A stretch of DNA of 63,849 nt, from positions 1-63,849 of the forward strand of contig CALWXQ010000003.1 of assembly GCA_944385545.1 (NCBI GenBank), written 5' to 3'. The notes beneath the pieces are model-generated. The model was given only the letters and a program-made list of their open reading frames with translations, was not told where the DNA came from and did no database searches. This document shows, piece by piece, positions 17,397 to 26,298 of the stretch (position 1 is its first letter; every line of letters begins with the position of its first letter). This stretch comes from an uncultured Oscillospiraceae bacterium. GTDB taxonomy: Bacteria; Bacillota; Clostridia; Oscillospirales; Oscillospiraceae. A program made the position numbers and the translations under genes.

Positions 17397-19275
17397 ATTC
17401 TTACCGCTCCTCATTGTAGGGGCCATCATCGGCGTGTTCACCCTGATCTTTCTGGCCGCCTATGCCCTGGAGCGCCGAAAAAAAGAGGAGCCGGGCTTCG
17501 AACGCAATATGCCCGACCGGGAGATCATCCGCCGCCTGCTGCGCTACGCCCGGCCCCACTGGAAGGCCTTCGCCCTTACCCTTCTGATTATGCTCCTGTC
17601 CATCGGATACGACTTGCTGTCGCCGCTGCTCATCGGCGATATCCAGGCCCTGGTGAAGGAGGATTTCGCTCTGAAGGATCTGTATATCCGGGTAGGGGTC
17701 TACGCCGGGATCCTGGTGGTGAGTCTGCTGTGCACCTACTTCCAGGCGGTCATCCTGCAAAAAACCGGCCAGAAGATCCTGTCCCAGATGCGCCTGGATA
17801 TTTTCTCCCACATTGAGAGCCTGAGCCACGCCCAGCTGAACGCCATTCCCGTAGGCAAGCTGGTGACCCGGGTGAGCAACGACCCCAACGCCATTTCCTA
17901 CATGTTCACCAACATCCTGGTGACCCTGGTCAAAAACGTCATGGTGCTTCTGGGGGTTCTGGGGGCCATGCTGGTGCTTAACTACGCCCTGACCCTGATG
18001 GTGCTGTGCTTCGTGCCCTTTGTGGTGCTGTTTACCGTGGTCTTCCGCGAATTTTCCCGGAAGGTTCACCGCAGAGTCAACAACGCCACCACGGATCTGA
18101 ACACCTACCTGTCGGAAAACCTCTCCGGCATCAAGATCACCCAGATCTTCAATCAGGAGGATCGGAAGATGGAGGACTTCCTGGACAAGAGCCTGCGGCT
18201 GCAAAAGGCCAAGCAATCCCGGATGCTGGTTTTCGGCATTTTCCGGCCCATGGTGTATATGCTCTACGTCAGCAGCAATCTGTGCCTGTTCTATTTCGGC
18301 GCCAAGGGCTATATCCAGGACACCGCCTTCCTGGGTCAGACCATCACCAGCCAGATCCTGGTGTCCTTCTACATGTACATCTCCAAGTTCTTCAACCCCA
18401 TCCAGACCCTGGCGGAGCAGTTCGACATGCTCCAGCGTTCCTTTGCCTCGGCGGAGAAGATCTTCACCATCCTGGACATGGAGCCTCAGGTGGTGGATGA
18501 GCCGGACGCCATAGAACTGGAGGACATTCGGGGCGAGATCACGTTTGAAGACGTGTGGTTCGCCTACGAGCCGGATCAGTGGATCCTGAAGGGGGTCTCC
18601 TTCCACGTGGAGCCAGGCCAGACCGTGGCCTTTGTGGGCGCCACCGGCTCGGGAAAAACCACCATTTTGTCCCTGATCTGCCACAACTATGACATCCAGA
18701 AGGGGCGGATCCTCATCGACGGCATAGATATCCGCCGCATCAAAATCGCCTCCCTGCGCCGCCACTTCGGCCAGATGCTCCAGGATGTATTCCTGTTCGC
18801 CGGAGACATCCGCAGCAATTTGCTGCTGGGGCTGGAGGGAGTGGACGACGAGCAGGTGTGGCAGGCCTGCCGGTATGTCAACGCCGACAGCTTCATCCGC
18901 CGTCTGGAGAAGGGCCTGGATGAGCCGGTGCGGGAGCGGGGCAACAACTTCTCCGCCGGCCAGCGCCAGCTCATCAGCTTCGCCCGCACCATCCTCCACC
19001 GCCCCCGGGTGATGATTCTGGACGAGGCCACCGCCAACATCGACACGGAGACAGAGGTGCTGATCCAGGATTCCCTGGAGAAGATGCGCTCCATCGGCAC
19101 TATGCTGATCGTGGCCCACCGCCTGTCCACCATTCAGCACGCGGACAACATCATCCTCCTGTCCCAGGGCCAGATTCTGGAGCAAGGCACCCACCAGCAG
19201 CTGCTCCATCAGAAGGGCGCTTACCACCAGCTCTACTCCCTGCAATTGCAGAAGCGGGAACTGGAAAACGCATAA
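17389..19275 (+). CDS. Heterodimeric ABC exporter, second half-transporter
   Basis: 628 residues. After an N-terminal membrane helix and a short charged segment comes the six-helix exporter domain. The ATPase domain follows (Walker A GATGSGKTT, signature FSAGQRQL, Walker B VMILDEATANID). Here the catalytic Glu is present, so this half complements the degenerate site of the preceding protein. In heterodimers of this kind one of the two ATP sites is hydrolytically poor. It overlaps the first gene by 8 bp, which implies coupled translation and equal amounts. Confidence 0.92.
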   Translation: MTEFLPLLIVGAIIGVFTLIFLAAYALERRKKEEPGFERNMPDREIIRRLLRYARPHWKAFALTLLIMLLSIGYDLLSPLLIGDIQALVKEDFALKDLYIRVGVYAGILVVSLLCTYFQAVILQKTGQKILSQMRLDIFSHIESLSHAQLNAIPVGKLVTRVSNDPNAISYMFTNILVTLVKNVMVLLGVLGAMLVLNYALTLMVLCFVPFVVLFTVVFREFSRKVHRRVNNATTDLNTYLSENLSGIKITQIFNQEDRKMEDFLDKSLRLQKAKQSRMLVFGIFRPMVYMLYVSSNLCLFYFGAKGYIQDTAFLGQTITSQILVSFYMYISKFFNPIQTLAEQFDMLQRSFASAEKIFTILDMEPQVVDEPDAIELEDIRGEITFEDVWFAYEPDQWILKGVSFHVEPGQTVAFVGATGSGKTTILSLICHNYDIQKGRILIDGIDIRRIKIASLRRHFGQMLQDVFLFAGDIRSNLLLGLEGVDDEQVWQACRYVNADSFIRRLEKGLDEPVRERGNNFSAGQRQLISFARTILHRPRVMILDEATANIDTETEVLIQDSLEKMRSIGTMLIVAHRLSTIQHADNIILLSQGQILEQGTHQQLLHQKGAYHQLYSLQLQKRELENA

Positions 19276-19280
19276 TCCCA

Positions 19281-19308
19281 GGCGGGCGCCGCTTTCATGG
19301 CGCCCGCC
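19281..19308 (+). terminator. Hairpin after the ABC exporter pair
   Basis: Perfect 10-bp GC-rich arms GGCGGGCGCC/GGCGCCCGCC with an 8-base loop follow six bases after the stop. There is no T-run, so termination may be weak. Confidence 0.5.
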
Positions 19309-19329
19309 TAAACGCTTCCCCCGGACGGC

Positions 19330-19357
19330 TTGCATTTTCCCGGGCCTATGGTACAAT
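19330..19357 (+). promoter_or_regulatory. Promoter of the two-component system
   Basis: TTGCAT (19330-19335), a 16-bp spacer and TACAAT (19352-19357), about 35 bases before the response-regulator start. Confidence 0.65.
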
Positions 19358-19391
19358 AAAACCGAACCTATGCAGAACGTGAGGTCATTCT

Positions 19392-20096
19392 ATGGAAGAA
19401 TCCTACAAGATCCTGGTGGTGGACGACGATCCGTACATCGTCAACATTCTGCAAACCGCCCTGACCCAGGCGGGGTATCAGATCCTGACCGCCCAGGACG
19501 GAGAGACGGCCTGCCGTCTGGCGGAGAAAAGCCATCCCCATCTGATCATTATGGATGTGATGATGCCCCGGTGCAACGGGATGCTGGCCACCATGCGCAT
19601 CCGTCAGGGCAGCAATGTGCCCATTCTCATGCTCTCGGCCAAGGCCGAGGGGACGGATCGGGTGCTGGGTCTGGAGGCCGGAGCGGACGACTACCTGGTC
19701 AAGCCCTTTTACCAGCAGGAGCTGCTGGCCCGGGTGAAGGCCCTGCTGCGGCGCTACGACGCTTTGGGCTCCATCCGGGAGTCCGGTTCTCCGGATCAGA
19801 TCCGGGTGGGGGATGTGACCCTGGATACCGCCGCCAAGCAGCTGATCGTCCGGGGGGAGCCCCGCCGGCTGACGGCTACGGAGTTTAAGATCCTGTATAT
19901 GCTCATGTCCAACCCGGGCCGGGTGTATGCCGCGGAGGAGATCTACCAGCGGGTATGGCAGCAGGACGCCTACGCGGTGGAAAATACGGTAATGGTGCAC
20001 ATCAGCCGGATCCGGGAGAAGCTGGAGCTGAACCCGAAGAAGCCGGAGTACTTAAAAGTCGTCTGGGGGATTGGATATGTTTTTGACGCGCCGTAA
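19392..20096 (+). CDS. OmpR/PhoB-family response regulator
   Basis: 234 residues. The receiver domain has the acidic pocket D11-D12, the phosphoacceptor D55 (LIIMDVMMP) and K104 (DDYLVKPF). The C-terminal winged helix ends with ENTVMVHISRIREKLE and VVWGIGYVF, typical of OmpR/PhoB DNA-binding domains. It most resembles VanR-type regulators. The cognate kinase gene overlaps its 3' end. Targets cannot be read from the sequence. The upstream ABC exporter is a candidate by position only. Confidence 0.94.
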   Translation: MEESYKILVVDDDPYIVNILQTALTQAGYQILTAQDGETACRLAEKSHPHLIIMDVMMPRCNGMLATMRIRQGSNVPILMLSAKAEGTDRVLGLEAGADDYLVKPFYQQELLARVKALLRRYDALGSIRESGSPDQIRVGDVTLDTAAKQLIVRGEPRRLTATEFKILYMLMSNPGRVYAAEEIYQRVWQQDAYAVENTVMVHISRIREKLELNPKKPEYLKVVWGIGYVFDAP

Positions 20097-21591
20097 TGTA
20101 CTGGCCCTGGGGCTGCTGATCCTGGCCGCCCTGTGCTGGAACCTGGGCCGAACCTTTCTGGCTGACCAGGCGGAGCAGACTGCCTATACCGCTGTGACGA
20201 CGCCCTTTACGGAGGTCTCGGAACCGGCCCCCTCCCAGGCGTTCACGGAGCCGGTTCTCTCCCAGGCAGTCACGGAGCCGGCCACAGCAGCCCCGGTTGG
20301 GCGGGGGCCGGCCTACGCTCTGTGCGCCGCCGCTGCCGCCGCGGCCCTTGTGGGGGTGATCCTCCTGCGGCAGAGGGAGCCTGCTCTGGGGCCGGACGGG
20401 GCGCTGCTCCTGCTGTCCTGCTGCCAGTGGCTTCGGGCCTCCCTGGCCCAGAGGGACTATCTGCTGTTCTGGCCCTACAGCGTTTTGCTGCCCTTGGCCG
20501 TGAGAACCATCCCGACCCTAGCGCTGCTGATCTGCCTGCGGGAGCTGTGGGGTTGGCTGCTGGCGTCCCGGCCTTTGGGCTGGTGTGCCGTATCCCGTCT
20601 GGCCGGGCGCTGCCGCAAGCCCCAGCAGCTCTTGCTGGTTCCTGTGTTCTGGATTCTGGGCGCCATGCTCCCGGCCCTGGCGGATCCGGTAGGCAGAACG
20701 ACCCGGGCCATAGCCCTGGGATCGGCCGTCTTCGCCCTGCTTTTTCTTTGGAACTATGGGAAGGATCTGGCCCACTTGCAGCGGCTGCTGGAAAATTTCC
20801 GAATCGATCAGACCGTTGCCGCGGGAGACGGAGCCTTTGCCAAGGCCGAAGAAACCCTGGCCCGGATCCAGGAAAGCCACCGGGAGGCCCTGAGCCGCGC
20901 CGTGGCGGGGGAGCGGTTCAAGGTGGAGCTGATCTCCAACGTCTCCCATGATCTGCGCACCCCCCTGACGGCCATTGTCGGCTACAGCGAGCTGCTGGAG
21001 CGGGAGACGCTTTCGCCGGAGGGGGCGGAGCAGCTGCGCCGTCTGCGCCAAAAGGCGGGGTACATGAGCGAGCTGGTGGAATCCCTGTTCGAACTGACCA
21101 AGGTTTCCAGCGGCGTGGTACCGGCCAAGCGGGAGTCTCTGGATCTGATTCGCCTGCTGGAACAGACCCTGGGCCTGTTTGACGATCAGCTGACCCAGGC
21201 GGGACTATGCGTGCGCCGCCGCTATGAAGCCCGGCAGCTCCAGGTGGTCACCGACGGGGCCAGGATGCACCAGGTATTTGCCAATCTTCTGGAAAACGCC
21301 ATTAAATACGCCCTTGCCGGCACCCGGATCTATCTGGAAACCGCGTCAGAGGGGGACTGGTGCCAGGTGTGCGTGATTAACACCGCCTCCTATGAAATGG
21401 ACTTTCAGCCGGAGCACATTGTGGAGCAGTTCGTCCGGGGCAGCGAATCCCGCTCCACCAAAGGCAGCGGTCTGGGTCTGGCCATTGCCCGAACCTATAC
21501 CCAATCCGTAGGGGGCAGCTTCCATGTCCGGATCCACGGCGACCAGTTCACCGCCGTTGTCCGGCTGCCCCTGACTGAAAGAGATTTGTAA
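20077..21591 (+). CDS. Sensor histidine kinase
   Basis: About 504 residues. The ATG at 20077 is preferred to a TTG six bases earlier because GGGGGA lies 6-7 bases upstream. An N-terminal membrane helix is followed by a short extracytoplasmic Thr/Pro/Glu-rich stretch with three repeated SQA(F/V)TEP-like segments. A cluster of further membrane helices comes next (~residues 80-240). The kinase core has the H-box VSHDLRTPLTAIVGYSE, an N-box in NLLENAIKYA and the G-box GSGLGLAIA. It overlaps the response-regulator gene by 20 bp and is almost certainly its partner. Confidence 0.92.
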   Translation: MFLTRRNVLALGLLILAALCWNLGRTFLADQAEQTAYTAVTTPFTEVSEPAPSQAFTEPVLSQAVTEPATAAPVGRGPAYALCAAAAAAALVGVILLRQREPALGPDGALLLLSCCQWLRASLAQRDYLLFWPYSVLLPLAVRTIPTLALLICLRELWGWLLASRPLGWCAVSRLAGRCRKPQQLLLVPVFWILGAMLPALADPVGRTTRAIALGSAVFALLFLWNYGKDLAHLQRLLENFRIDQTVAAGDGAFAKAEETLARIQESHREALSRAVAGERFKVELISNVSHDLRTPLTAIVGYSELLERETLSPEGAEQLRRLRQKAGYMSELVESLFELTKVSSGVVPAKRESLDLIRLLEQTLGLFDDQLTQAGLCVRRRYEARQLQVVTDGARMHQVFANLLENAIKYALAGTRIYLETASEGDWCQVCVINTASYEMDFQPEHIVEQFVRGSESRSTKGSGLGLAIARTYTQSVGGSFHVRIHGDQFTAVVRLPLTERDL

Positions 21592-21617
21592 GAGTTTTCT
21601 GCCCATGTTTGAAAGAA

Positions 21618-21647
21618 GCCTCCTGTACCATAGATGTACAGGAGGTT
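21618..21647 (+). terminator. Terminator of the two-component operon, also left direct repeat of element B1
   Basis: Perfect 10-bp arms CCTCCTGTAC/GTACAGGAGG around a 7-base loop. The same 30 bp occur again at 21851-21880 with one mismatch, on the other side of element B1. The T-run that should follow is now interrupted by the insertion. Confidence 0.85.
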
Positions 21648-21850
21648 CAGGCTGTTGAAAACCCCCTGCGGGGCTTTTCAACAAAGAAGTTGCAGTCTGC
21701 TACGCGCACTCCTTGTGCGCCTACGGCGCACAACTCGCACAAAAAGCAGCCTGAGAAGTATTTTCCGCCAGGTCACGCCCCGGTGGAAAATGATTCAGAT
21801 TTTGTTTGCCGCTGCGGCGGCAAATTCTGCGAAGCCTTTTCGACAGTCTG
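21648..21850. mobile_element. Family B element, copy B1
   Basis: 203 bp with imperfect terminal inverted repeats CAGGCTGTTGAAAA / TTTTCGACAGTCTG. It contains four potential hairpins: GTTGAAAACCCC with its GGGGCTTTTCAAC partner; TTGTGCGC/GCGCACAA; TTTTCCGCC with GGTGGAAAA (a G-T pair included); and TTTGCCGC/GCGGCAAA. It has no coding capacity. It shares almost its whole length with B3 (54779-54980, opposite orientation) and its left half with B2 (51320-51544). It is flanked by 30-bp direct repeats that contain a terminator hairpin. Confidence 0.9.
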
Positions 21851-21880
21851 GCCTCCTGTACCATAGATGTACAGGGGGTT
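21851..21880 (+). repeat. Right direct repeat of B1 (second copy of the terminator hairpin)
   Basis: Identical to 21618-21647 except for one A-to-G change in the 3' arm (GGAGG becomes GGGGG). The run TTTTG follows, as expected for the original terminator. The AGGGGG of the 3' arm is also the only ribosome-binding site for the DUF2079 gene, whose ATG is at 21887. Confidence 0.9.
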
Positions 21881-21886
21881 TTGTTT

Positions 21887-23764
21887 ATGGAGAAACAGAG
21901 AATAGCGCCGTCCGCCGGGGCGGTGATCCGTCACGGGCTGCTGGGCTGGCTGACGGCGTCGGCGGTGGAATACTTTCGTCTGCCGCAGCCGCTGCGGGAT
22001 CTTTCCACCCTGGAGGGCCTGGCCCAAATGTCCCCGGTTCGGTTCCTTTTCATTGCCCTGGGGACAAGCGTTCTGGTTTGGCTGCTCAGCCGCTTCCGGG
22101 ATCTTGCCCTGGCCCAACGGTGGCTGATAGCGGGGCTGTTTGCCCTGGAGGCTGCCGCCGCTTTGCAGGCCCGGTTTTCCCTTGGTTTTCTGGGAGGGTG
22201 CCTGGGGATCCTGGCGGTGCTGGCACTCTTCGCCGCCCGGGGCTGGCGATCCCAGGATCCGCCGCCGAAGAAAGCCGCCGGGGCGCGGCCGGTGTACCGG
22301 TGGATCACCCTGGGGCTGTCCGCAGCATTTTTCCTGTTTGTCATCTGCTGGGGCCTGGGGCGGCTGTACAGCTTCAGCTGTCCTACCTATGATATGGGGA
22401 TCTTCAGCCAGATGTTTTATTCCATGAAGGAAACCGGTCTGCCGGTGACCACTCTGGAGCGGGACGGCCCGCTGTCTCACTTTGCGGTGCATGTATCCCC
22501 TGTGTACTACCTGCTGCTGCCGGCCTACCGGCTGTTCCCCACACCGGCGGCGCTGCCGGTGCTCCAGGCGGCGGTGCTCACCTCGGCGGTGATCCCCCTG
22601 TGGAAGCTGGGAAAATGCCACGGTCTCACCGGAGGCCAGCGGATGCTTTGCTGCGGAATGCTTCTGCTGTACCCGGCTCTGGCCGGAGGCACCGGGTATG
22701 ACATCCATGAAAACTGTTTCCTAACCCCCTTGCTTCTGTGGCTTCTTTGGGGTCTGGACAGCAGCAGCCTCCCCGTCGCCGCCGCGGCCGCCCTGCTGAC
22801 TCTGGGGGTGAAGGAGGACGCCGCCGTCTATGTGGCGGTGATCGGCCTGTGGCAGCTGGCCCGGGGCGCCCTGGCCTTCCGGAAAACCCGGTGGAAGGGT
22901 CTGCTCCCCGGCGGGGCGCTGCTGGCAGGCGCCCTGGCCTGGTTCGTCCTGGTCACCGGCTATCTGGAAACCGGCGGGGACGGGGTAATGACCTATCGCT
23001 ACCGGAATTTCATGTACGACGGCTCCGGCTCTCTGGTCACTGTGGTAACATCGGTGCTCCTGTGTCCCATGAAGGCCGTATGGGAATGCCTGGAGCCGGA
23101 GAAGCTGCCCTTCCTGGCCCTGACCTTAGGGCCGGTGCTGGGCCTGCCCCTGATGACCAGGCGGTATGAGCGATATCTTCTGCTGATCCCCTATCTGCTG
23201 GTGAATCTTATGTCCGATTATCGCTACCAGCATGATCTCTTTTTCCAATACACCTTCGGCTCGACGGCGCTGCTTGTGTATCTGACCCTGGTAAATCTGG
23301 CGGATCTGCGGATCAGCCTCAGGCGCACCCTGGCCCTGGCCGGGGCGGTGGCGGTGAGCGCAGCCTGCTTTGGGGCGGTGGTGGCGCCCAAGGCTGCCGC
23401 CTATCCCGCCAAAGCGATCCGGTATCGGGACTACTACCAAAGCCTTCGGGAGGCCCTGGCCCAGATCCCGGAGGACGCCTCCGTGGCGGCCACCACCTTC
23501 TACACCACCCCCTTGTCCCAGCGGGAAACGGTGTATGACATCCGCTACAGCTCCCGGGAGCACGTGCTGCAATGCCGGTACATCGTCCTGGATCCCACGT
23601 CGAAGGATGTCTATGAGGCCTATGCCGCCGAAGACGGCGACGGCTTTTCCGCCTTGCAGGCCCTGCTGGAAGACCGGGGCTACCGGCTGTACAGCCATCC
23701 GACCCAAACCCTGGCGATTTATCGCAAGGCCCAGGAAGCCTCCGGGGAGACCGGCAAGGACTGA
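21887..23764 (+). CDS. DUF2079-family polytopic membrane protein
   Basis: 625 residues with about 13 hydrophobic segments. The block SCPTYDMGIFSQMFYSMKET, then HFAVHVSPVYYLLLPAYRLFP, is the DUF2079 signature. GGTGYDIHENCF and the large C-terminal extracytoplasmic part fit the same family. The topology resembles GT-C glycosyltransferases (an acidic residue in an early external loop, many helices), but no donor or acceptor can be named. The start at 21887 is the first ATG after the hairpin at 21851; an in-frame ATG at 21806 lies inside element B1. The gene is preceded by B1, so its expression may depend on read-through or on promoter activity inside the element. Confidence 0.85.
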   Translation: MEKQRIAPSAGAVIRHGLLGWLTASAVEYFRLPQPLRDLSTLEGLAQMSPVRFLFIALGTSVLVWLLSRFRDLALAQRWLIAGLFALEAAAALQARFSLGFLGGCLGILAVLALFAARGWRSQDPPPKKAAGARPVYRWITLGLSAAFFLFVICWGLGRLYSFSCPTYDMGIFSQMFYSMKETGLPVTTLERDGPLSHFAVHVSPVYYLLLPAYRLFPTPAALPVLQAAVLTSAVIPLWKLGKCHGLTGGQRMLCCGMLLLYPALAGGTGYDIHENCFLTPLLLWLLWGLDSSSLPVAAAAALLTLGVKEDAAVYVAVIGLWQLARGALAFRKTRWKGLLPGGALLAGALAWFVLVTGYLETGGDGVMTYRYRNFMYDGSGSLVTVVTSVLLCPMKAVWECLEPEKLPFLALTLGPVLGLPLMTRRYERYLLLIPYLLVNLMSDYRYQHDLFFQYTFGSTALLVYLTLVNLADLRISLRRTLALAGAVAVSAACFGAVVAPKAAAYPAKAIRYRDYYQSLREALAQIPEDASVAATTFYTTPLSQRETVYDIRYSSREHVLQCRYIVLDPTSKDVYEAYAAEDGDGFSALQALLEDRGYRLYSHPTQTLAIYRKAQEASGETGKD

Positions 23765-23800
23765 TGCCGGAAACCGCGGAGGCTCCCCCGGACAGACTGA

Positions 23801-23829
23801 CGGGCGTGCCGTAGAAAACGGCACGCCCG
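23801..23829. terminator. Hairpin between convergent genes
   Basis: Arms CGGGCGTGCCGT/ACGGCACGCCCG around a short A-rich loop lie between the ends of the DUF2079 gene (plus) and the acyl-CoA synthetase gene (minus). T-runs are short on both sides. It probably serves both transcripts. Confidence 0.7.
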
Positions 23830-23841
23830 GTTTGTATGACG

Positions 23842-25497
23842 TTACTGCCCCTGGGGCAGAGGGTCTGCTTTGCGCAGCTCCGTTTTGCGGATTTTGCCGC
23901 TGATGGTCTTGGGCATCTCCCGGACGAACTCCACCATGCGAATCCACTTATATTCCGCCAGGCGGCTGTTGCAGAAGTCCTTGATCTCCTTCTCCAGCTC
24001 CGCGGAAGGCGTCCGGCTCCCCGGGAGCACCACGAAGGCCTTGATGGCCTGGCCCCGAAGGGCGTCAGGCACACCGACCACGCTGCACTCCACCACGGCA
24101 GGATGCTCCATGAGTACGTTCTCCACCTCGTAGGGGCCTACCCGGTAGCCGCCGGTTTTGATAATGTCGTCAAAGCGGCCGTGGAACCAGAAATTTCCGT
24201 TTTCGTCCATATAGGCGCTGTCCCCGGTGTGATACACCCCGCCCCGCCAGGCATGGCGGTACTGCCTGGGGTTGTCCAGGTAGCCGCTGAAGATTCCCAC
24301 CGGCCGCTGTCCGTCCTCCCCGGGCAGGATCACCACTTCCCCCAGCTGACCCGGAGCCACGGGACGCCCCTGGCGATCCACCAAAGCCACGCGGTACTGA
24401 GGACTGATCCGGCCCATGGAGCCTTCCACCGGGGTCTGGCCCCGGAAATTGGCCATGAGCAGGGTGGTCTCCGTCTGGCCGTAGCCTTCGCACAGGGGAA
24501 GGCCTGTACGCTGCTGAAATTTGCGAAACACCTCGGGGCTGAGCAGCTCGCCGGCGGTGGAGGCGTGGCGCAGGGAAGGCATGTGGGGAATGCCCTTGCG
24601 CACCAGATAGCGATACACCGTAGGCGGGGCGCAGAAGGAGGTGACGCCGTAGCGGTTGATCACCGCGCACAGCTGCTTTGGTTCGAAATTGTCAAAGTCG
24701 TAAACCATCACCGCGCTGCCCACCAGCCACTGGCCGTAAATCTTGCCCCAGGAGGCTTTGGCCCAGCCGGTCTCCGCCACTGTAAAGTGCAGACCGTCCT
24801 CCTCCGCCTGCTGCCAGTATTTGGCCGTGACAATGTGGGCCAGAGGATAGGAAAAGTCGTGGATGACCCCCTTGGGATAGCCGGTGGTGCCGGAGGTGAA
24901 GTAGATAAGCATGGGGTCGGTGACCTTGGTAGGCACCCGCTGCCAGATCTGGGACGCCTGCGCGGCCTCGGCGGTCAGGTTGCGGAATCCCGGCGCCTCC
25001 CGGCCCACTGTCCACAGCAGGCACTCCACCCCGGCTGTCCGGGCCGCGGTTCCCAGCTTCTCCGGCACGCCGCCCTGGGCGGTGCAGACGATGGCGTCCG
25101 CCCTGGCGCTTCGCAGCCGGTAGACATAATCCTCCTGCGTAAGCATATGGGTGGCGGGAATGGTCGTGGCCCCCAGCTTATGCAGGGCCACAACGGCAAA
25201 CCAGTATTCCCAGTGGCGCTTCAGCACCAGCATCACCCGGCTGCCCCGGCGGATCCCGGCGGCGGAAAAGACGTTTGCCATCCGGTTGCTGTGGGCCGAT
25301 ACCTCCCGGAAGCTGAAGATCCGCTCCCGGCCCTCGGTATCGCACCAGACCATGGCGGTCTTCTCCGGGGTCTCGGCGGCTATGGCGTCCACCACATCAT
25401 AGCCGAAGTTGAAATTGTCAGGATAGTGAAGTTGGATCCGTTTCAGCTCCCCCCGGGGGGAGAGAACCTCCTGGCAGTAGCGCTGATAGATGCTCAT
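23842..25497 (-). CDS. Acyl-CoA synthetase (AMP-forming, medium-chain/acetyl-CoA synthetase-like)
   Basis: 551 residues of the ANL superfamily. Motifs: the phosphate loop YFTSGTTGYPKG, EGYGQTETT, YHTGDSAYMDENG, FHGRFDDIIKTGGYRVGPYEVE, and the C-terminal PKTISGKIRK with the catalytic lysine. The overall order resembles medium-chain acyl-CoA synthetases, which turn carboxylic acids, ATP and CoA into acyl-CoA, AMP and pyrophosphate. The acyl chain length is not certain. It begins nine bases after accA and is likely the last gene of the fatty-acid operon, which suggests a role in using or recycling fatty or short-chain acids. Confidence 0.88.
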   Translation of the reverse strand: MSIYQRYCQEVLSPRGELKRIQLHYPDNFNFGYDVVDAIAAETPEKTAMVWCDTEGRERIFSFREVSAHSNRMANVFSAAGIRRGSRVMLVLKRHWEYWFAVVALHKLGATTIPATHMLTQEDYVYRLRSARADAIVCTAQGGVPEKLGTAARTAGVECLLWTVGREAPGFRNLTAEAAQASQIWQRVPTKVTDPMLIYFTSGTTGYPKGVIHDFSYPLAHIVTAKYWQQAEEDGLHFTVAETGWAKASWGKIYGQWLVGSAVMVYDFDNFEPKQLCAVINRYGVTSFCAPPTVYRYLVRKGIPHMPSLRHASTAGELLSPEVFRKFQQRTGLPLCEGYGQTETTLLMANFRGQTPVEGSMGRISPQYRVALVDRQGRPVAPGQLGEVVILPGEDGQRPVGIFSGYLDNPRQYRHAWRGGVYHTGDSAYMDENGNFWFHGRFDDIIKTGGYRVGPYEVENVLMEHPAVVECSVVGVPDALRGQAIKAFVVLPGSRTPSAELEKEIKDFCNSRLAEYKWIRMVEFVREMPKTISGKIRKTELRKADPLPQGQ

Positions 25498-25506
25498 AGT
25501 GCCTCC

Positions 25507-26295
25507 TTATTCCCGCAGAGCCTCCGCGCCCATGCGGCGCAGACGGCTGTAGCGCTTTGCCAGCAGCTCCGGGTCTTCGGACAGAGCCTTCAGCTCCTGC
25601 CACAGCATTCCCTGGAGCCGCTGATAAAAGGATCTCTTGCCCAACTCCGCCTCGGAAAGGATCTGATCCGTCACGCCCAGCGCCAGGGCGTCCTGGGCGG
25701 TAAGCTTCAGGCTGGCAGCCGCCGTCTCGGCCTTGGCGGCGTCCTTCCACAAAATGCTGGCGCAGCCCTCAGGGGAGATCACCGAATACACAGCGTTCTC
25801 CAGCATCCAGACCCGATCCGCCACGGCCAGAGCCAGCGCCCCGCCGCTGCCCCCTTCTCCCACCAGCAGGGAGATCACCGGCACGCACAGGGTGGTCATT
25901 TCCAGAAGATTCTCCGCAATGGCCTGGCCCTGACCCCGTTCCTCGGCGCCGATACCGCAGTTGGCCCCGGAGGTATCGATGAAGCAGATCACCGGACGGC
26001 CGAACTTCTCCGCCTGCTTCATCAGCCGCAGGGCCTTGCGGTAGCCCTCGGGATTGGGCGCGCCGAAGTTCCGGGCGGAACGCTCCTTGGCGTTATGGCC
26101 CTTCTCAATGGCGATGACGGTGACCGGGGTGCCGTTGAGCCGGGCAACGCCGCCGACGATGGCGGGGTCATCCCCAAACCGCCGGTCGCCGTGGAATTCC
26201 ACAAAGCCCTGGAACAGATTGGAAATATAGTCCAGGCCCGTAGGTCTTGCGTTGCCGCGGGCCTGTCTGACGATGGCATAGGGTGTTTGGTTCAC
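25507..26295 (-). CDS. accA: Acetyl-CoA carboxylase carboxyltransferase subunit alpha
   Basis: 262 residues, the shorter form common in clostridia. The crotonase-type fold is evident from FGDDPAIVGGVARLNGTPV, FIDTSGANCGIGAEERGQG and LLVGEGGSGGALALAVAD. With AccD it moves the carboxyl group from biotin on AccB to acetyl-CoA, giving malonyl-CoA. It lies four bases after accD, as expected for a stoichiometric subunit. Confidence 0.95.
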   Translation of the reverse strand: MNQTPYAIVRQARGNARPTGLDYISNLFQGFVEFHGDRRFGDDPAIVGGVARLNGTPVTVIAIEKGHNAKERSARNFGAPNPEGYRKALRLMKQAEKFGRPVICFIDTSGANCGIGAEERGQGQAIAENLLEMTTLCVPVISLLVGEGGSGGALALAVADRVWMLENAVYSVISPEGCASILWKDAAKAETAAASLKLTAQDALALGVTDQILSEAELGKRSFYQRLQGMLWQELKALSEDPELLAKRYSRLRRMGAEALRE

Positions 26296-26298
26296 GTA

